From: Tetrahymena thermophila SB210
Taxonomy: Eukaryota; Ciliophora; Oligohymenophorea; Hymenostomatida; Tetrahymenidae
Assembly: GCF_000189635.1 (NCBI RefSeq)
Contig: NW_002476180.1
Location: 124,001 to 188,000 of the forward strand
Length of the DNA: 64,000 nucleotides
Reading direction: 5' to 3'
Shown here: one piece after another, positions 22,975 through 36,030 of the stretch
How the letters are laid out: each line of letters opens with the position of its first letter
Numbering within the stretch: position 1 is the stretch's first letter
Position numbers and translations under genes: made by a program
The notes under the pieces: model-generated
Told to the model about the DNA's origin: nothing
The model's input: the letters and a program-made list of their open reading frames with translations, nothing else
Database searches by the model: none

Positions 22975-25498
22975 ATGAATAATGTTAATTAAATGCTAAA
23001 TAAGGTTATAGTTGGCTCAATGGGAAATTATAAGTTAACTTAGTAATTAGGTAATGGTTCAATTAGTGTAGTGTTTAAGGCAGAGAGATAAGAAGATAGC
23101 AAAATATTTGCAGTTAAGTATGTGAGCTCATTTACATTTGAAGGTAATGTTTATATTGTATTATCAGTAAAAATAATTATTTTAAAGGATAAAGGAAGAA
23201 CAAGTACTAGTAAAATGAATTAGAGATATCAAAGAAAATTATGGAAATTAAATCTAAAAATTTGATTGAAATATATGAAGTAATCTAAGAGGACTCGGAG
23301 GATTCGTATATTATCATGGAGTTTTGTGATATGTGCGATTTATTTAGCTTTTCTTTAACTTTCTGGATTAATTGGTAAACTGCAATTGAATTTGGTTATT
23401 AAATAGCTTGTGGGATCAATGATTTACATAGGTTTAATATTACCCATAGAGATTTAAAACCGGAAAATATATTTGTCAGCAGCCATAAAAATGATGAAAC
23501 CAAAAAGATTGAATATAATATAAAAATAGGAGATTTTGGGTTGAGTAAAGAGGGCGATATTTTTACTAGTACAGTAGGAACTCCAAATTACATGGGTCCA
23601 GAGACGTATTAAGAGGGTGATAAAACTAAGGAAACAGATATCTGGGCGTTTGGAGCAATATTGTTTGAGCTGATAGAAAAAAAATAGTATTTTAGTTCTC
23701 ATAGTGCAGCTATGATATACAATTAAATTAAAAACTTTTAGGCATATGACAAATAGAGGTTAACAAAAATAGAAGACAGCGATATTTTAGAAAGAGTTAA
23801 CAATTTAATTTAAAAATGCCTCAATGTTAAACCTTAAAACAGAATATAGTCTGAAGAACTTGTTTTAGAGATACAGTCGATATTGTAATTAACAAAAACT
23901 CTACCTTAAGAGAAAAGACATATATCTCTGAAGATACCAACAAACGATTTTTTAAAAAACCAAAACTATTTCTAAAGTATTTATTATGAAATCCAAGATG
24001 AAGAAATGCATAAAAATGGGGAAAAGTAGCAATTTGAGAACAAATTTAATAAATAGTTTATAAGTAAAATAGTTAGAACTTTTTATCAAACATCTTTATT
24101 AAAGTTATTTTGTAGAAAAGGTTGAATCTGAATTGGTAGAAAATTCTCCTGATAACAGTAATGAAATTAAAAATAACTATGATAGCTAGAACTAAATAGC
24201 TGAATCCTAGAAAGAATAATCAAGCAATTCTATTTTTTATGATGAATCAAAATTAATATCTATGAGCAATAGTAAATAAAACAGAAGCTAAGACATGTAT
24301 TTAGAAAATGTTGAATTTGTGTTTTCTAAATTATTATCGAATAACAGCAATTAAAATACATAAGAAGAGCAAGACTAAAATTAATTATTAAATAGCCATG
24401 AACAAATATGTAATTTTTTATAGAGACACCATGAAGAAAATTTCAATGTAAATAGATAAATAATTTCAAGTTTATTTTTTAATTTATTATTGTAATAAAC
24501 AAAAGGGATAAAATGAAGAAAATTACTAAAAAAATTAAAGTCTCAGAAAAAATAATTAAGAACTAGACAATTTTGAATAAAGTAATTAAAATAGTCTTAA
24601 TAGAATAGTCAACTCCTGTAATTTACAAAACATTTATCCAATATAAGAAGTTAGAAATAGTACTTATTAGTCTAATTAAAGTGAATCTGCAATAGCTAGC
24701 TAATGCTTCATACAAACTGATATTTTCCAGACAACATAACAAGAATATTGTGAGAATAATTAAAAATATTAATATTGTTAAAGTAATGATTTTGATTAGT
24801 AAACTCTAAAAATAGAACAATTTAATAGCGAATTAATACATTAAAATAGTTTAGATAAAGAGTTATAAGAAAACGACATGAACTTCAGCTTAAAGTAGAA
24901 TGGAAATTAAAATATTTTAAATAATGATTTAAATAGAAATAATATTTTAAATAATGATTTAAATAGAAATAATATTTTAAATAATGATTTAGATAGAAAT
25001 GAATATCAAAATTTTGATGAGAATTTCATAAGATTGGCTATTAAAATATTAAATATAGAAGATAAAAATAATAATGAAAAAAGTGAGGATACTTTTAACT
25101 TAAACTGTAAAGACTGGTAAGTTATCAATGATGAAAGAGATATTAATGTATATGTGATGTTTTATCTGTTGAGACTTTCACTCGGTTATAAAAAAAATAT
25201 GTTTTACTCTGAATTAAAAAAAAATGGATTAAATATCAATTAATTATTTTCATCAGAAGAAGAAAGCAATGATCTTTTTTTGCTTGAAAACAAATTAAAA
25301 AAAAAGTTCGAAATTTTACAGTATTGTAAAAAATATGAAAATTTAAGAAATGAATTAATTAATTATAAATACATCAATAAATTCTCAAAAATAGTCTAAG
25401 ACAAGTAAGTAGCGAAACCTGAAGATAATGAAATAATATATTAGTTTAAACATTCTAAGCGAGTTAAATTTATTTTATATGACGAAAATAACAAATGA
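22975..25498 (+). CDS. Serine/threonine protein kinase with long Asn/Gln-rich tail
   Basis: Four exons: 22975-23143, 23188-24063, 24116-24447, 24506-25498 (introns 44, 52, 58 nt), 789 residues. The kinase domain is N-terminal and complete: QLGNGSISVVFKAERQ, AVKYVS, THRDLKPENIFV, IGDFGLSKEG, activation segment TSTVGTPNYMGPETY (Gly instead of Ala before PE), and ETDIWAFGAILFELI. The GTP.YM.PE segment resembles NEK-type kinases, but group assignment is uncertain. The C-terminal 450 residues are low complexity, then a better ordered tail (NVYVMFYLLRLSLGYKKNMF). They include three exact or near-exact copies of a 30-nt in-frame repeat (NNDLNRNNIL). The first ATG of the frame is taken as start; a later Met (VGSMGNYKL) is also possible. 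Confidence 0.85.
24911..25000 (+). repeat. In-frame 30-nt minisatellite, three copies
   Basis: Three head-to-tail 30-nt units (24911-24940, 24941-24970, 24971-25000) inside the kinase tail, differing by one base in the last. Being a multiple of three, copy-number change would alter protein length without breaking the frame. Confidence 0.9.
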
Positions 25499-26396
25499 AA
25501 TCTTAATTTTTTAATGTAGTTTAAATAATAGTTCCACTATATCATTATTTAAGAATTGATTTTTCTAATTTTTGAATAATAAAATAAAATAATTCGTTGT
25601 AAATAAATAAAAAAATACTAAATAATCATTTATATAAATTAAAAAGCTTGATAAAACCATTTATTAGAAATTCAATTTAACATAAAATTTATTTTAGGTA
25701 TTAGATAGATTTTATTTACTAGAAAAATAATTGAATGAACGTATAGTAAACCTTTAGAATGACTTTAAAAAGTAAATCAAGATTACTCCTTTTAAATTAC
25801 TAACTAACATTTAATTTCTTTCAAATACAAGAACCGATTAAAGCTCTTGGATATAACTCACTCTCTCTGATATTATCAAATAATGATTTATGTTTAAATG
25901 ATACTAAGTTTAATTAATGATTAAAATAGTAACAAAGTTTTATATAAATATGTTGTGTATATGAAGTCTTAAAATAATTTATGTATCATTTTATTGTGTT
26001 TATTCATCAAAATTATTTAAAATAATTTATATTTATTATTTATAGAGTCTTCTTTGTTCTTTTGAATTATTGTGTCTTTCAGTGTAATTAATTAATAAAT
26101 TATTTGATCAAAAATAATTCAAATATGATCTTTTAATTTAAAGGTAATCAGTCAGTCAGTCAGTCAGTCTTACATACATATGCATGAATTAATGATTAAA
26201 TGTTATGATAAATTTAGTGCTGAAAATTTTTAATTAAAATGAAAAAAAAATCAAAATAGTTTATTTTAAAGAGCAACTCTAAGAAAATAGAATAATAATT
26301 TAATTGATTTTAATAAATAGTAGGCAATTAAAAAAGTTAGACTTGATTGACTAATCAGTCTGTCTATTTATTTATTAGTGATTAAAAAAATAGGAA
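25499..26396. other. Intergenic region with a (cagt)n microsatellite
   Basis: 900 bases of A+T-rich DNA. Five units of cagt occur at about 26148-26169. No gene recognised. Confidence 0.6.
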
Positions 26397-28699
26397 ATGG
26401 TTTTCATAAAGCTTTAATACAAAGACAATATAAAAAAGATATTGATTACTAAAGAGGAGATAACTTGGTAAAAGATCTGTGAGATATTGCATCAAATATT
26501 CAAACTAGAAGATTCAAATTAAATTAGGCTAGTTTACAAAGTAATTACCAGATTATTATTTTAGCTCATAATATCTAGTTATAGATAAAGAACAAATAAA
26601 TATTCACATGCTAAAATCATTTCATATTTGTGAAAATTATGATTTATTTTCCAGCTAATCGAGATTCTAATATATTTATTGGTTTTATTAATAAAATATT
26701 TTAGGACGAAGAGGGATAGTCTGAGGAGATAGAAATTAAAACTAATGAATAGCTACTGGAAACAATTAATAAAAGGCTGATTAAAAAATTTATAAAATTT
26801 TTTGTATTTTATTCAGGAGTAGTTGAAAACGATCAAGATGCTTTATATACCTCACTAATTGATTAAAAGTCTGCCAATTCTAAAATATAAAATAAGCGCA
26901 AAGAGTCTGTAGGTTTAAAAGCAAAAAAAAAAATTCTAACATAAGAAGAAACATAGAAAGATTAATTAACTGAATAAAAAAATGTAATTGATCATTCTGA
27001 TCAACCTACGAGTTCACTAAACAGTATTCAAAAGGAAATTTAAAATCAACAACCTAGTTTGTCTACAGATATTTAAATGCAACAAAAAAACCCTTAAAAA
27101 AATGCTTTGATTCAAGTAGAAACTTAGGAGCAATTTAAAACGATCCTTTCAAAGGCTATTAATAAGAGCTAAGTTTTTGAGGAAATTAAAGGGATAATTA
27201 GAGATTTTATTAATGATCCTTTATCTAAAGGGTAAACAGCAAATGACAGACTCTATGAATTAAAACAAAACGAATCTGAATTGATGGAGTAGGAGTATGA
27301 TGCAAAAGAATAATAATAAAAAACTGAAGAAGAAATAGAATACTCAATTCAAACAAATTTATAACAGATATCAGACTTAGTTGTTTAAAATATTAAAGAA
27401 GTTATTGATGAACAACTAACTAAGCAATTAGATCTACCAGAAAATTACAGACGTCCTTTTCGCAAATACTCTGAAGACCTTTTTGAAAAGAAAAAAAACA
27501 CTATTAAAAATAATCTCACTTAAATAGTGAATAAAGAATTATCTAGTCCTCTTTCTCCTAAAAGTCTTTTAAAAAAGAAGTTAGGTGGCGATGATTCTTA
27601 AAAAAATTTAGATAGAATAAATTCAGCTAAAACTCTACCTGATGATATCTCAGAGATGCAAGAAAAAAACATAAGCATCAATTACAGAGCTATTAAGCAA
27701 GCTGATAGCAACTCTAATTATAATTCTAATACAAGTTCACAGAGCAACAATTTAAATAATACTTCTATCTAAAATAACTTATCTGAGTCTATTTACAATA
27801 CAACTGAAGGCTTTCAATCTAGATATTTAAAAAGAAAAAATACTAACTCTGAAAGGATATTGGAAATAATACAAGAACAAGAATAGACAATAAGTAACAT
27901 AGAAAACACACTATTAAAAACTTAGAAAATATCAGAACAGTAAATTAATTAGTAATTTGAATAAAACTTTAGAAGTATCCATCATCTTTTCTAGTCAATT
28001 AATTAATAAAACGCATAAAAATATTAAACATAAGGAGCTATTGAAATAGATAACAATTAAGATAGTAAAATTGTGCAAAATAGTTTTAACAGAAGCACAA
28101 AAAACAAAACAATTAGTGCATATGAATTATACCTTCTCCTTGACAAACAAGTTTAGTAGTATTGTCTGCCAGATTAATACAAAGATGATGATAGTGATTC
28201 ATCAACTCTGTAGGGGTTTGACTCTCTAATAAACGAACAAATAATTCTTAAGAGCAAGCATCAAAGAGTGAAATCTAAATTTATAGACTTAATAGAAGAA
28301 GAAAAAAAAGAAGAAGATATTGTGAGTAATAATTAATTTTAAGATAATGGGCTAGAGTCAATTAAAACATAATAAAATAATTAAAAGCAAGTTTTTGAAG
28401 ATACAATAGTCCAGCTAGTCTCTCCACTCAAAAGTTTCAAATAAAGCTAGTAAAATGATGCTAAATCTATGCTTTAATTAATCAAAGCAAATCATTTTGA
28501 GTTAAACGAAAATAATACTGAGAATAAAATAGATAGTGTTGTCTCACCAAAATATTCTAATGACAATAATATAAAATCTATTAACAACTCTTCTTAAGAA
28601 ATAATAAACGAAGTAGAAGATGACTCTGATTTGGAATCAAATTTGCCTAAAATCATTATGACGAAGAAAATATCATGCTCACTTATCTAGAATGCCTGA
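26397..28699 (+). CDS. PB1-domain protein with long Gln/Asn/Ser-rich region
   Basis: Exon 1 is 26397-26540 (48 codons) and exon 2 about 26585-28699 (705 codons). The intron is 38-44 nt depending on which AG is used (26578 or 26584, same phase). Exon 1 reads MVFIKLQYKDNIKKILITKE ... LHQIFKLEDSNQIRLVYK. This is the first two thirds of a PB1 fold: a basic Lys on strand 1, then helix, then RL.YK. The acidic OPCA segment that normally follows is not clearly visible, so this would be a type-II-like PB1 or the join is imperfect. The rest is a charged, Gln-rich chain (NRDSNIFIGFINKIFQ, VIDEQLTKQLDLPENYRRPF, SAYELYLLLDKQVQQYCLPD) with no domain I recognise. PB1 domains pair with other PB1 proteins in signalling and autophagy scaffolds (family knowledge). 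Confidence 0.65.
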
Positions 28700-29149
28700 T
28701 GTAAAAAAATATCTAATCTAAACTAATGTTTGAGGATACATGAAACAAATTTTTTATTTCTATCTTCAAAATGGTGTATAGAGAGCTCTTATCTGTAAAC
28801 TAAATAGCTTAATACATTTAATTTTATTTGAATGTTCTAATGATCTTCAAATACTTTAAATACGCTACTCTATCTTTCGATCTATCTTTCTATACTTAGC
28901 TATCTATCTTCCAATAATGAAACTTAATTCATTTTAAAATACTTTATATAAAACATATGTAATATATTATAAATATATTTAAGTTACTATTAAATTTATA
29001 ACTAATTATATACAATCTTCAATATTATCTAGTTTTTTATTGTTAGTTTAGAATCTAATTGATTATCCATCACAAAAACATAATTGCATCTTAATTTTAT
29101 AACCATAATAATATAACATATATTACAAGTAAAGAAAACTTTTAAATAT
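28700..29149. other. Convergent intergenic gap
   Basis: 450 bases between the 3' ends of the PB1 gene (+) and the ferlin gene (-). It has ctatcttt-type simple repeats near 28865-28915. No gene. Confidence 0.65.
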
Positions 29150-32100
29150 TCAAATAATTGCATTAGCTATAACTTGAGAAATTAAAACCCAACCCAATCC
29201 GAAGCATATCACAAAGCAAAAAACAAATATAAAAACTCCACAGCATTTTTTATACAGATCAGGGCCAACAATAGTCTTAATGAATTCAAGGGGATGCAAA
29301 ATATCAAATTTCATTCTTCCAGGAGGTTCATCTAATGGAGGGAAATTATTAGGTGAATCTCTTCCTAAACCATTTTTCTTTTCTTCTGAAACATTAACAG
29401 GCATTATTTCTACACTTAGGCAAACTTAACCTTAAATGATGGGCTTATTAGCTTTGTCTCTTACTAAAGGATTGTAAACTTAGTACCAAATTTTATCTGT
29501 TATTTTTGCTTTTCTATTTAATTCTCTCATTTATAATTAAACAGCTTTTTGTCTCTTTAAACATCTATATATTTTTTTAAAAATCTATTTTAAATTATTC
29601 TACTAATTCAAATCATTTACTTATCGATAAGTTTGTGCTAATTCAAATCTACAGTACAGCTTCCAATTATATCATCAGAAGCAATTATATCTTTATCAAG
29701 TAATTGTACCTATTTAATTAAAAAAATAAAAATTCAATAAAATAATTCGATAGTGCAATCTGAAATTTCATATCATAAACTAATTTGTTAAAGATTAAAA
29801 AGTATTTTATTTACAAATAACTTATCTCCACCATACTCATCATTGTTCAAAGGATAAGATTAGCGGAATTTCATTCTCCAATTAAAGAATCCATTTGATC
29901 TACATCTCCAATGAACATCTGTGTCTTAATATTCATCTGGTTTATTCTATAAACCTATACGTACATACACATCATTACATTTCTCAGCTTCATCTTTAAA
30001 AACGCAGTCTTTTGTTTCCCAAACAATTACTCTTATTTCAAATTCATATTTAGGAGGCTTAGTAATAGGTAAAGGAGGCATTTATTTTATGAGAGATTTT
30101 GGAATAAGTTCTACCCACATTTCCAAATTACCCTAATTAAAATTAATCATTATCAATAAATTCAGCCAATAAAATAAATAAATTAAAAAACTGACAAAGA
30201 TAATTGTTTAAATAAATAATTTAGAGATTTAAATACTGTATTGATTTGAAGCTTAAAAGATATTTTTCAATGAAGATAAATGAATAAATTACCTTTGAAA
30301 CGGATTCATCTTCTGGGAAAATATTTCTATTTTCGAATGGCTTTCTTTGGTATTAAAGCCACTTACCTGTGAAAAGACGATTTTCCATATCAATAACAGT
30401 TTTACCAATCATTTCATCTGAGCCAATGACATCATTCCAAATCTATACTTCTAATACAGCACTTCCTGGAAGCTTGCATTCGAAGTCGTAAGAAATATAA
30501 TAATCAGGGTTGTTTGTATCTTATTGTAATGTCTTACCTGTTATTTTTTTAATTTATTTAAATATATATTTATATTTGACAAAAATCTTTACTCTTTAGG
30601 TCAACTACTTTTTCTCCAAGCTTCAGCTTCAAATAAGAGTCAGGTGAAAAACCTTCACCACCTATATTTTTACCTCTTGTGACATAAATTCTTATGAAGT
30701 AGTCTCTTTCTTTGAGTAATTTTTTAAGTTCTTCAACTTTCTTTAAGAAATTTTAGTTGTTTTGATCTAAGAAAAGGCATTTTAACATAGCAAATTAGCT
30801 TGGTGCTTCTGGTTTATCGAAGGAAAACATATCCTTTTTAACTCCTCTCGATTAGCCTCTCATAATTGGAATGCAAGTTAATTTTCTTGAGGGTTTGTGT
30901 TTATCTTCAAATTCTGACAAGAAAATCTCTCTGTTTTTCTTCCACTCTGGAGTAATATCTAAGTCTTCATCTTCGTCAGTATCATAGTCTTCATATTCTA
31001 TAATTTTAATTCCTCCTTTTTTCTTAAATAAACCAAGAATTTTTCCAGAAATTAATCCCTTATTTTCTTCTTCCTACTCTTCTCCAACATATTTTCCTTC
31101 TTTTGGTATATCATCGAAGTGAAGTGATCTCTTTGATTTAGTTTTTACTGAGAAAGATAAACTCTAAGGAGGGTCGAAAGTAGAAATTTCTGATTTTTAA
31201 ACATATTTCACTTTTTGTTGAGGTTTAGCTGTTTATTTATTTTCAGCTTAATCATCTTAACCTTAATCTTTATCTCCTTCGGGTTCTTCTAGGTTATCAT
31301 GGTGTTCGTTTGTTAGTTGTGAGTTATCTAATTTTTTTTTATCTCTCATAGTATTAGAAGGAGCCAATTTATTATTCGTATCTTATTAACCATTTGTTTG
31401 TTATGACTTCAATTATTTCTAGTTTAGTTTAGCGTTTTCATCTTTCTAGCTAACTTATGTATTCATAGTTTAAATAACAGGAGGATTAGTTATAAAATCA
31501 TTTTGCTAAATTGAAGAAGGATCTTTAATATCAATAATATTTGTTTTATTCATATTTTATAAATCAAGAGGTCTTGTAGGCAAGTTTGTAATCAAGGGCT
31601 ACTATTATGAATTTTATTTTTCATAAGCTGGTACTACATTAATTTCATTATTATCAAATTGCTTTTCTTTGACATCAGTGATTTCAATGTCTGCTTCTTC
31701 ATAAATTTAATCGAGTTAATTTCTTTACTGAACATTTGGCTCATCTATAATATCATCTACTTCTTCTTAAACATCTTTCTTTTAAACTTATTAGCTGTCT
31801 AAGTTAACCTAATTCGATCCAATCTTAGCATTCAATCCTTCTTAAATGAATTTACTATCATTCTGAGCTAATTGATTTTCAGCATTGTTAGATTATTCTA
31901 TTTTGTTTTAACTTTGACTGTTAGGATTTTCTTTTTTTTTATAAATTTTTCTTTCTTCTTTTGGTTCATCCTAATCTTTTTTGTCCTTTAAATCTAACTT
32001 ACTACCCATTTTTTTCTCTAATAAGATAACTTCCCTTAAACAGTCAACTAACTAAAAATAAATTATTTTACAAATTTTTTAATAAAAAAATATTTTTGTT

Positions 32101-35100
32101 AATAAATTAATTACACTCATCTCGCTTTCAATATCAAAGTTTTCTTATTGATTCTTGTTATATTTAAGATAAGGAATGTCTTTGAAAGGAAGTGATCCAT
32201 ATCCTAAAAATGTATAAGGCTCAGAGCGTGAACAATCCCATAAGAATATGTCAACGACTGGATCAAAAGACTTATTGAGTGGGACTTTTATTTAAAACTC
32301 GACATACTAGTTAATATTACCACCACTATTAATAACTTTCATTTCTCCTGTCTTAAATTATTCTTATGAATCTCCAGATACATCTAAACTTGCTTATATT
32401 TTTCTTAGTTTCATTCCTAATATTTCCTCATCTATTTCTCTCACACCTATTAAAAAGAAACTTATTTTTTTAACCTCAAATTTAGGAAATAGATTAGGTT
32501 TTTATTTTATCACATCGCTGTATAAATTAGGAATTAATGTATAACTCAACAAAACTTAGCCAGTATACTTTTATAGAAATAAGTTAAAATATAAATATTT
32601 TTTAATTATTTAATTCAATATTACTTAGCCATTTGCGTCATATTTGACTGGATACCATTTTGGTCTACGATATAAAATATCAAATAATTGAGGATTATCT
32701 TAAGGGGTTTAATTATTTTTAATTTTAAATTTAACATGAGTTGCTTCTAAAGGAATCCATATACGCCCTAATAAATCTTTCTCTACTTTATCTGGATCGT
32801 TAATAATAATACCAGAGTCATTCAGTTCTAAATTCTCACCTGCTTAGGCATCTAAAGGAGTTGACTCAGGAGTACTATTCATCTTTGTCTTTACTAAACT
32901 CTTATTGAGTGCTTTTTAGTCTTCTATTTCCATATTATCCACTCCATCATCTCCAGGTTTATTCATTATTTTACTATACAAATTATTAATTTGCTTTTTA
33001 AAGTTGAAATTTTCTATTTTTGTTAACAAATTCTCTTTTGGCTAACCAACCAATCTATTTTCATCACAGTCATATACCGTCAGGAACATACCTTTAGTAG
33101 GATATTTAGTTTTCATAAGGCTTTCCATGGAAGGAAGAACAACTCTATCTAAATTAATATTCTAAAACCATCCTGGATTTAAGGTTTTTTGTTTGACTTT
33201 AGATGTTCCCACAGAACCTGCACATTTCACTTTGATAAAAGGATCACATCCTCCAGTTTCGTCAGCAGGAGGTAATCCTCTAGCTTAATAAAGTTATACA
33301 CGTAACTAATACTCATTCATATCAGCTAATAATTGACGCTAATGTTCTGCTGTAAAGAACTTACGCTCTTTTTGTGGTCTAAACTTCAACAAAGAAGCTT
33401 TTATTATCAAAAACCCGGGAAATTCATCGTCTTTTACTAAATCTAGTGATCTGTCTTCTTTTAATTCCACTAACAGAGTTTCGTGGTCTACATCTGGATC
33501 AAAATTTTATTAAGTTCTAAGAATTTTGCTTGCTCTAATATAAAAATTGGAATAATTATTAACTTATCTTAAAATATTTGTAGAAAATAAAAACATCAAA
33601 AAATATATAAATATTACTTAATCCTATTAAAACTCATTCTACGATCTTCACTATTTTCGTCAGTTACATAAAAAATAAGATCTGGAATTTATTCAACATC
33701 TTCAGGGAATATAACCTTTCTCTCTTCTAAACTTTCAAACCAGTTAACTTGCCCATTAATGTTAATTTTAGATTAAGAATAGAGCTTTAAGTTTAAAAAA
33801 ATGTTTAATATTCAACTTGATAAAAGCCTTAAAAAACTTACTAAGTATGGGCCAATGTTAACGTGCACAATCATATCGCCTTTTTTATCTGGAATTTCAT
33901 TCCCTTCAAGAATGTCTATCCATAAATAGTAAGATCTCATCTTGGTCTATGGAATTGGGTTATGAGGGAAAGAAAATTAAAGAAGCTTAGTGCTAGTACG
34001 AGGATCTTTTTTATTGTAACTGGAACAAGAATATAATAACCTACCTCTGTAGTGAGACCCCATAGTTTATCCATAAAAATTCATTAAATCTGCATCTTTG
34101 CCTTAAGCTGTTATGGGTGATCCATATAGGTTTCCCCATCTTGGTTGATGTTTTTTGTACATAATGTCAGCTAAGTTAATTTTCAGTTAGCCTACTAAAT
34201 CATCATCAGCTTTTATTTTAATTTAATTTAGTTTAATTGTTTTACTTTTAAAAATAAAATTAATTTACACCCAATATCCTTATCATAAACCTGTATAGTG
34301 ATTTATTTTGATTAGCAAGGCAACATACATTAAAGCTTAATACATTCGTTCCATTCTGGATTTCTTGATTTAACTACATGAGTTTAAGCCATATAACCGC
34401 CAAATTTTGCTATTACATATGCATCTATTCTGTTATTTAAATATTTTATAATTTTTTAAGCTATTTATGAATGTTTTATTCAGTATTTTATAATAACATT
34501 TATCATATTGAGAAACATAAATTCAATGTATATTTTACGACTCTAAGCTGTTATCGAGACATGGTAAATTCTCAGCCCTGTATATATTAATCTAATTATA
34601 TTTTTAATTATTTTAAAGATGCTAAATTATTCAAAATGTACTTCTATTAAGTGTCCTGTTTGTACAACCTTTTATGGTACCAATGATTTTTCCTTTCCAC
34701 TGCCCTATTTCAATCAATTTAATAAATATAATTTCTATATTCAGTAAACTTTCTATAATTTTAAATAAGTATTTATTTATTCAATTTACAGCTTTTTTTG
34801 CATTTTCTATATCATGCAATACAGGCTCATCTCCGGGTCCTAAGACACTCAAGTTAACATATAGATATCCTGTGGGACCTTCAACCTCATCAGTGGGATC
34901 TGTAAGCGTAAGCCAAGTGTGAAAGTATTCATGGCCTAATTAAAAGTAAACGGAAGTCAAATCGATTTCATATGACCCAATTATGTGAGTAACAAAATGA
35001 CTTGATTTATCCAATACTGTTATTTTAATAGTAATATCTTGCAATTATTCCATTTTTAATGATTTGAAATAAAATGTCCATCCCTAGTTATAAACAGGGT

Positions 35101-35518
35101 TAGCCTAGTTTTTAATAATTTTAGATTTCTTCTTTTTGTCTAAGACCTCCACCATTACTTAAGATGTAACTACCTAAGTAGCTCCAAATCCTAAGAACCC
35201 TTTTCCTCTTTGAGTAATTTAAAAAATAATATTTTTTATTGGAATTTGCATTTTTTTGAGTATTTTTGTAATTATGGCCAACCAATTTAATTTGTGCCAA
35301 ACATGTAATGTTAATTATCTAATGTGAAATAGATATTGAATGTTGAAAGTTACTTTGGAATAAGGTCATTAGCTTCAAGAACTTTAACTGTTATGCTATA
35401 ATCTCCTTCTTTTAAACTATAACTCTTTTATAAAATACTGATCTTTATACTATTTTATTTGCTTTGTAAAATCTACCTTTATTTCTTCCTAAGGAGATAA
35501 TTTTTTTTTTGTAGCCAT
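29150..35518 (-). CDS. Ferlin-family multi-C2 membrane protein
   Basis: A large multi-exon gene. Exon 1 is 35518-35477 and the first intron 35476-35425; the other joins are approximate. The first C2 domain (GDYSITVKVLEANDLIPK to about 34650) ends TGYLYVNLSVLGPGDEPV, the ferlin hallmark after C2B. More C2-type blocks follow at about 34300-33600 (with YRGRLLYS), 33400-33000 (PPADETGGCDPFIKVKCAG), 32560-32150, 30750-30320 (RDYFIRIYVTRGKNI, NPDYYISYDFECKLPGS) and 30110-29640 (GFFNWRMKFRQSYPLNNDE). A long acidic Gln/Asn-rich insert lies at about 32000-31000. The end, WYQVYNPLVRDKANKPIIQG, PPGRMKFDILHPLEF and a C-terminal membrane helix (FIFVFCFVICFGLGWVLI), is diagnostic. Ferlins are tail-anchored calcium-linked factors of membrane fusion and repair. 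In a ciliate a role in exocytosis or membrane repair is likely but inferred. Confidence 0.88.
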
Positions 35519-36030
35519 TTATCTTAAAACTTTATTTAAATTTCTTAAAACAACTAAAAATAATCAAATAATTTCTTGCGATTAAAATCAAATATCAGCA
35601 AATAAATTGATTAATTTAATTATTACTTAATTTATTATTTTTCAAAGTTTCGTTTTGGGTATCTTTTATTTGATTTCAAAAATAAATTATTGAAGAGATC
35701 TATTAATTTATTAATTGATTAAAATATCTATCTATCTATCAATATATCAATCTGATTATTTATGAAATGTATATTTTATGTAAATGAAAAATTTCAAAAC
35801 GACTTGGCTAGTTAGAGTTTGTTTATGCTAATTTCTATTAAACTGCTTATCTTTTTTAATAAAAAATTTATATAAAGAGACATAGTATTTAACTTTGTGC
35901 CATTCATTCATTAATTTAAGAAATCTTTAAACATGAATTAATATGCAAATATATATTTTTTATTAAATTATAAATAAGTGTATGGTTATGCTCATTTATT
36001 GCATATATTTTTTATTAGTAAATATTAATA
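35519..36030. other. Intergenic gap
   Basis: 510 bases between the ferlin start and the MORN gene stop, with a tatctatctatc simple repeat near 35730. Presumed ferlin promoter region; no element recognised. Confidence 0.6.

Noticed and set aside
26148-26169. CRISPR-like or regulatory repeat
   Set aside because: It is a plain cagt microsatellite of five units.
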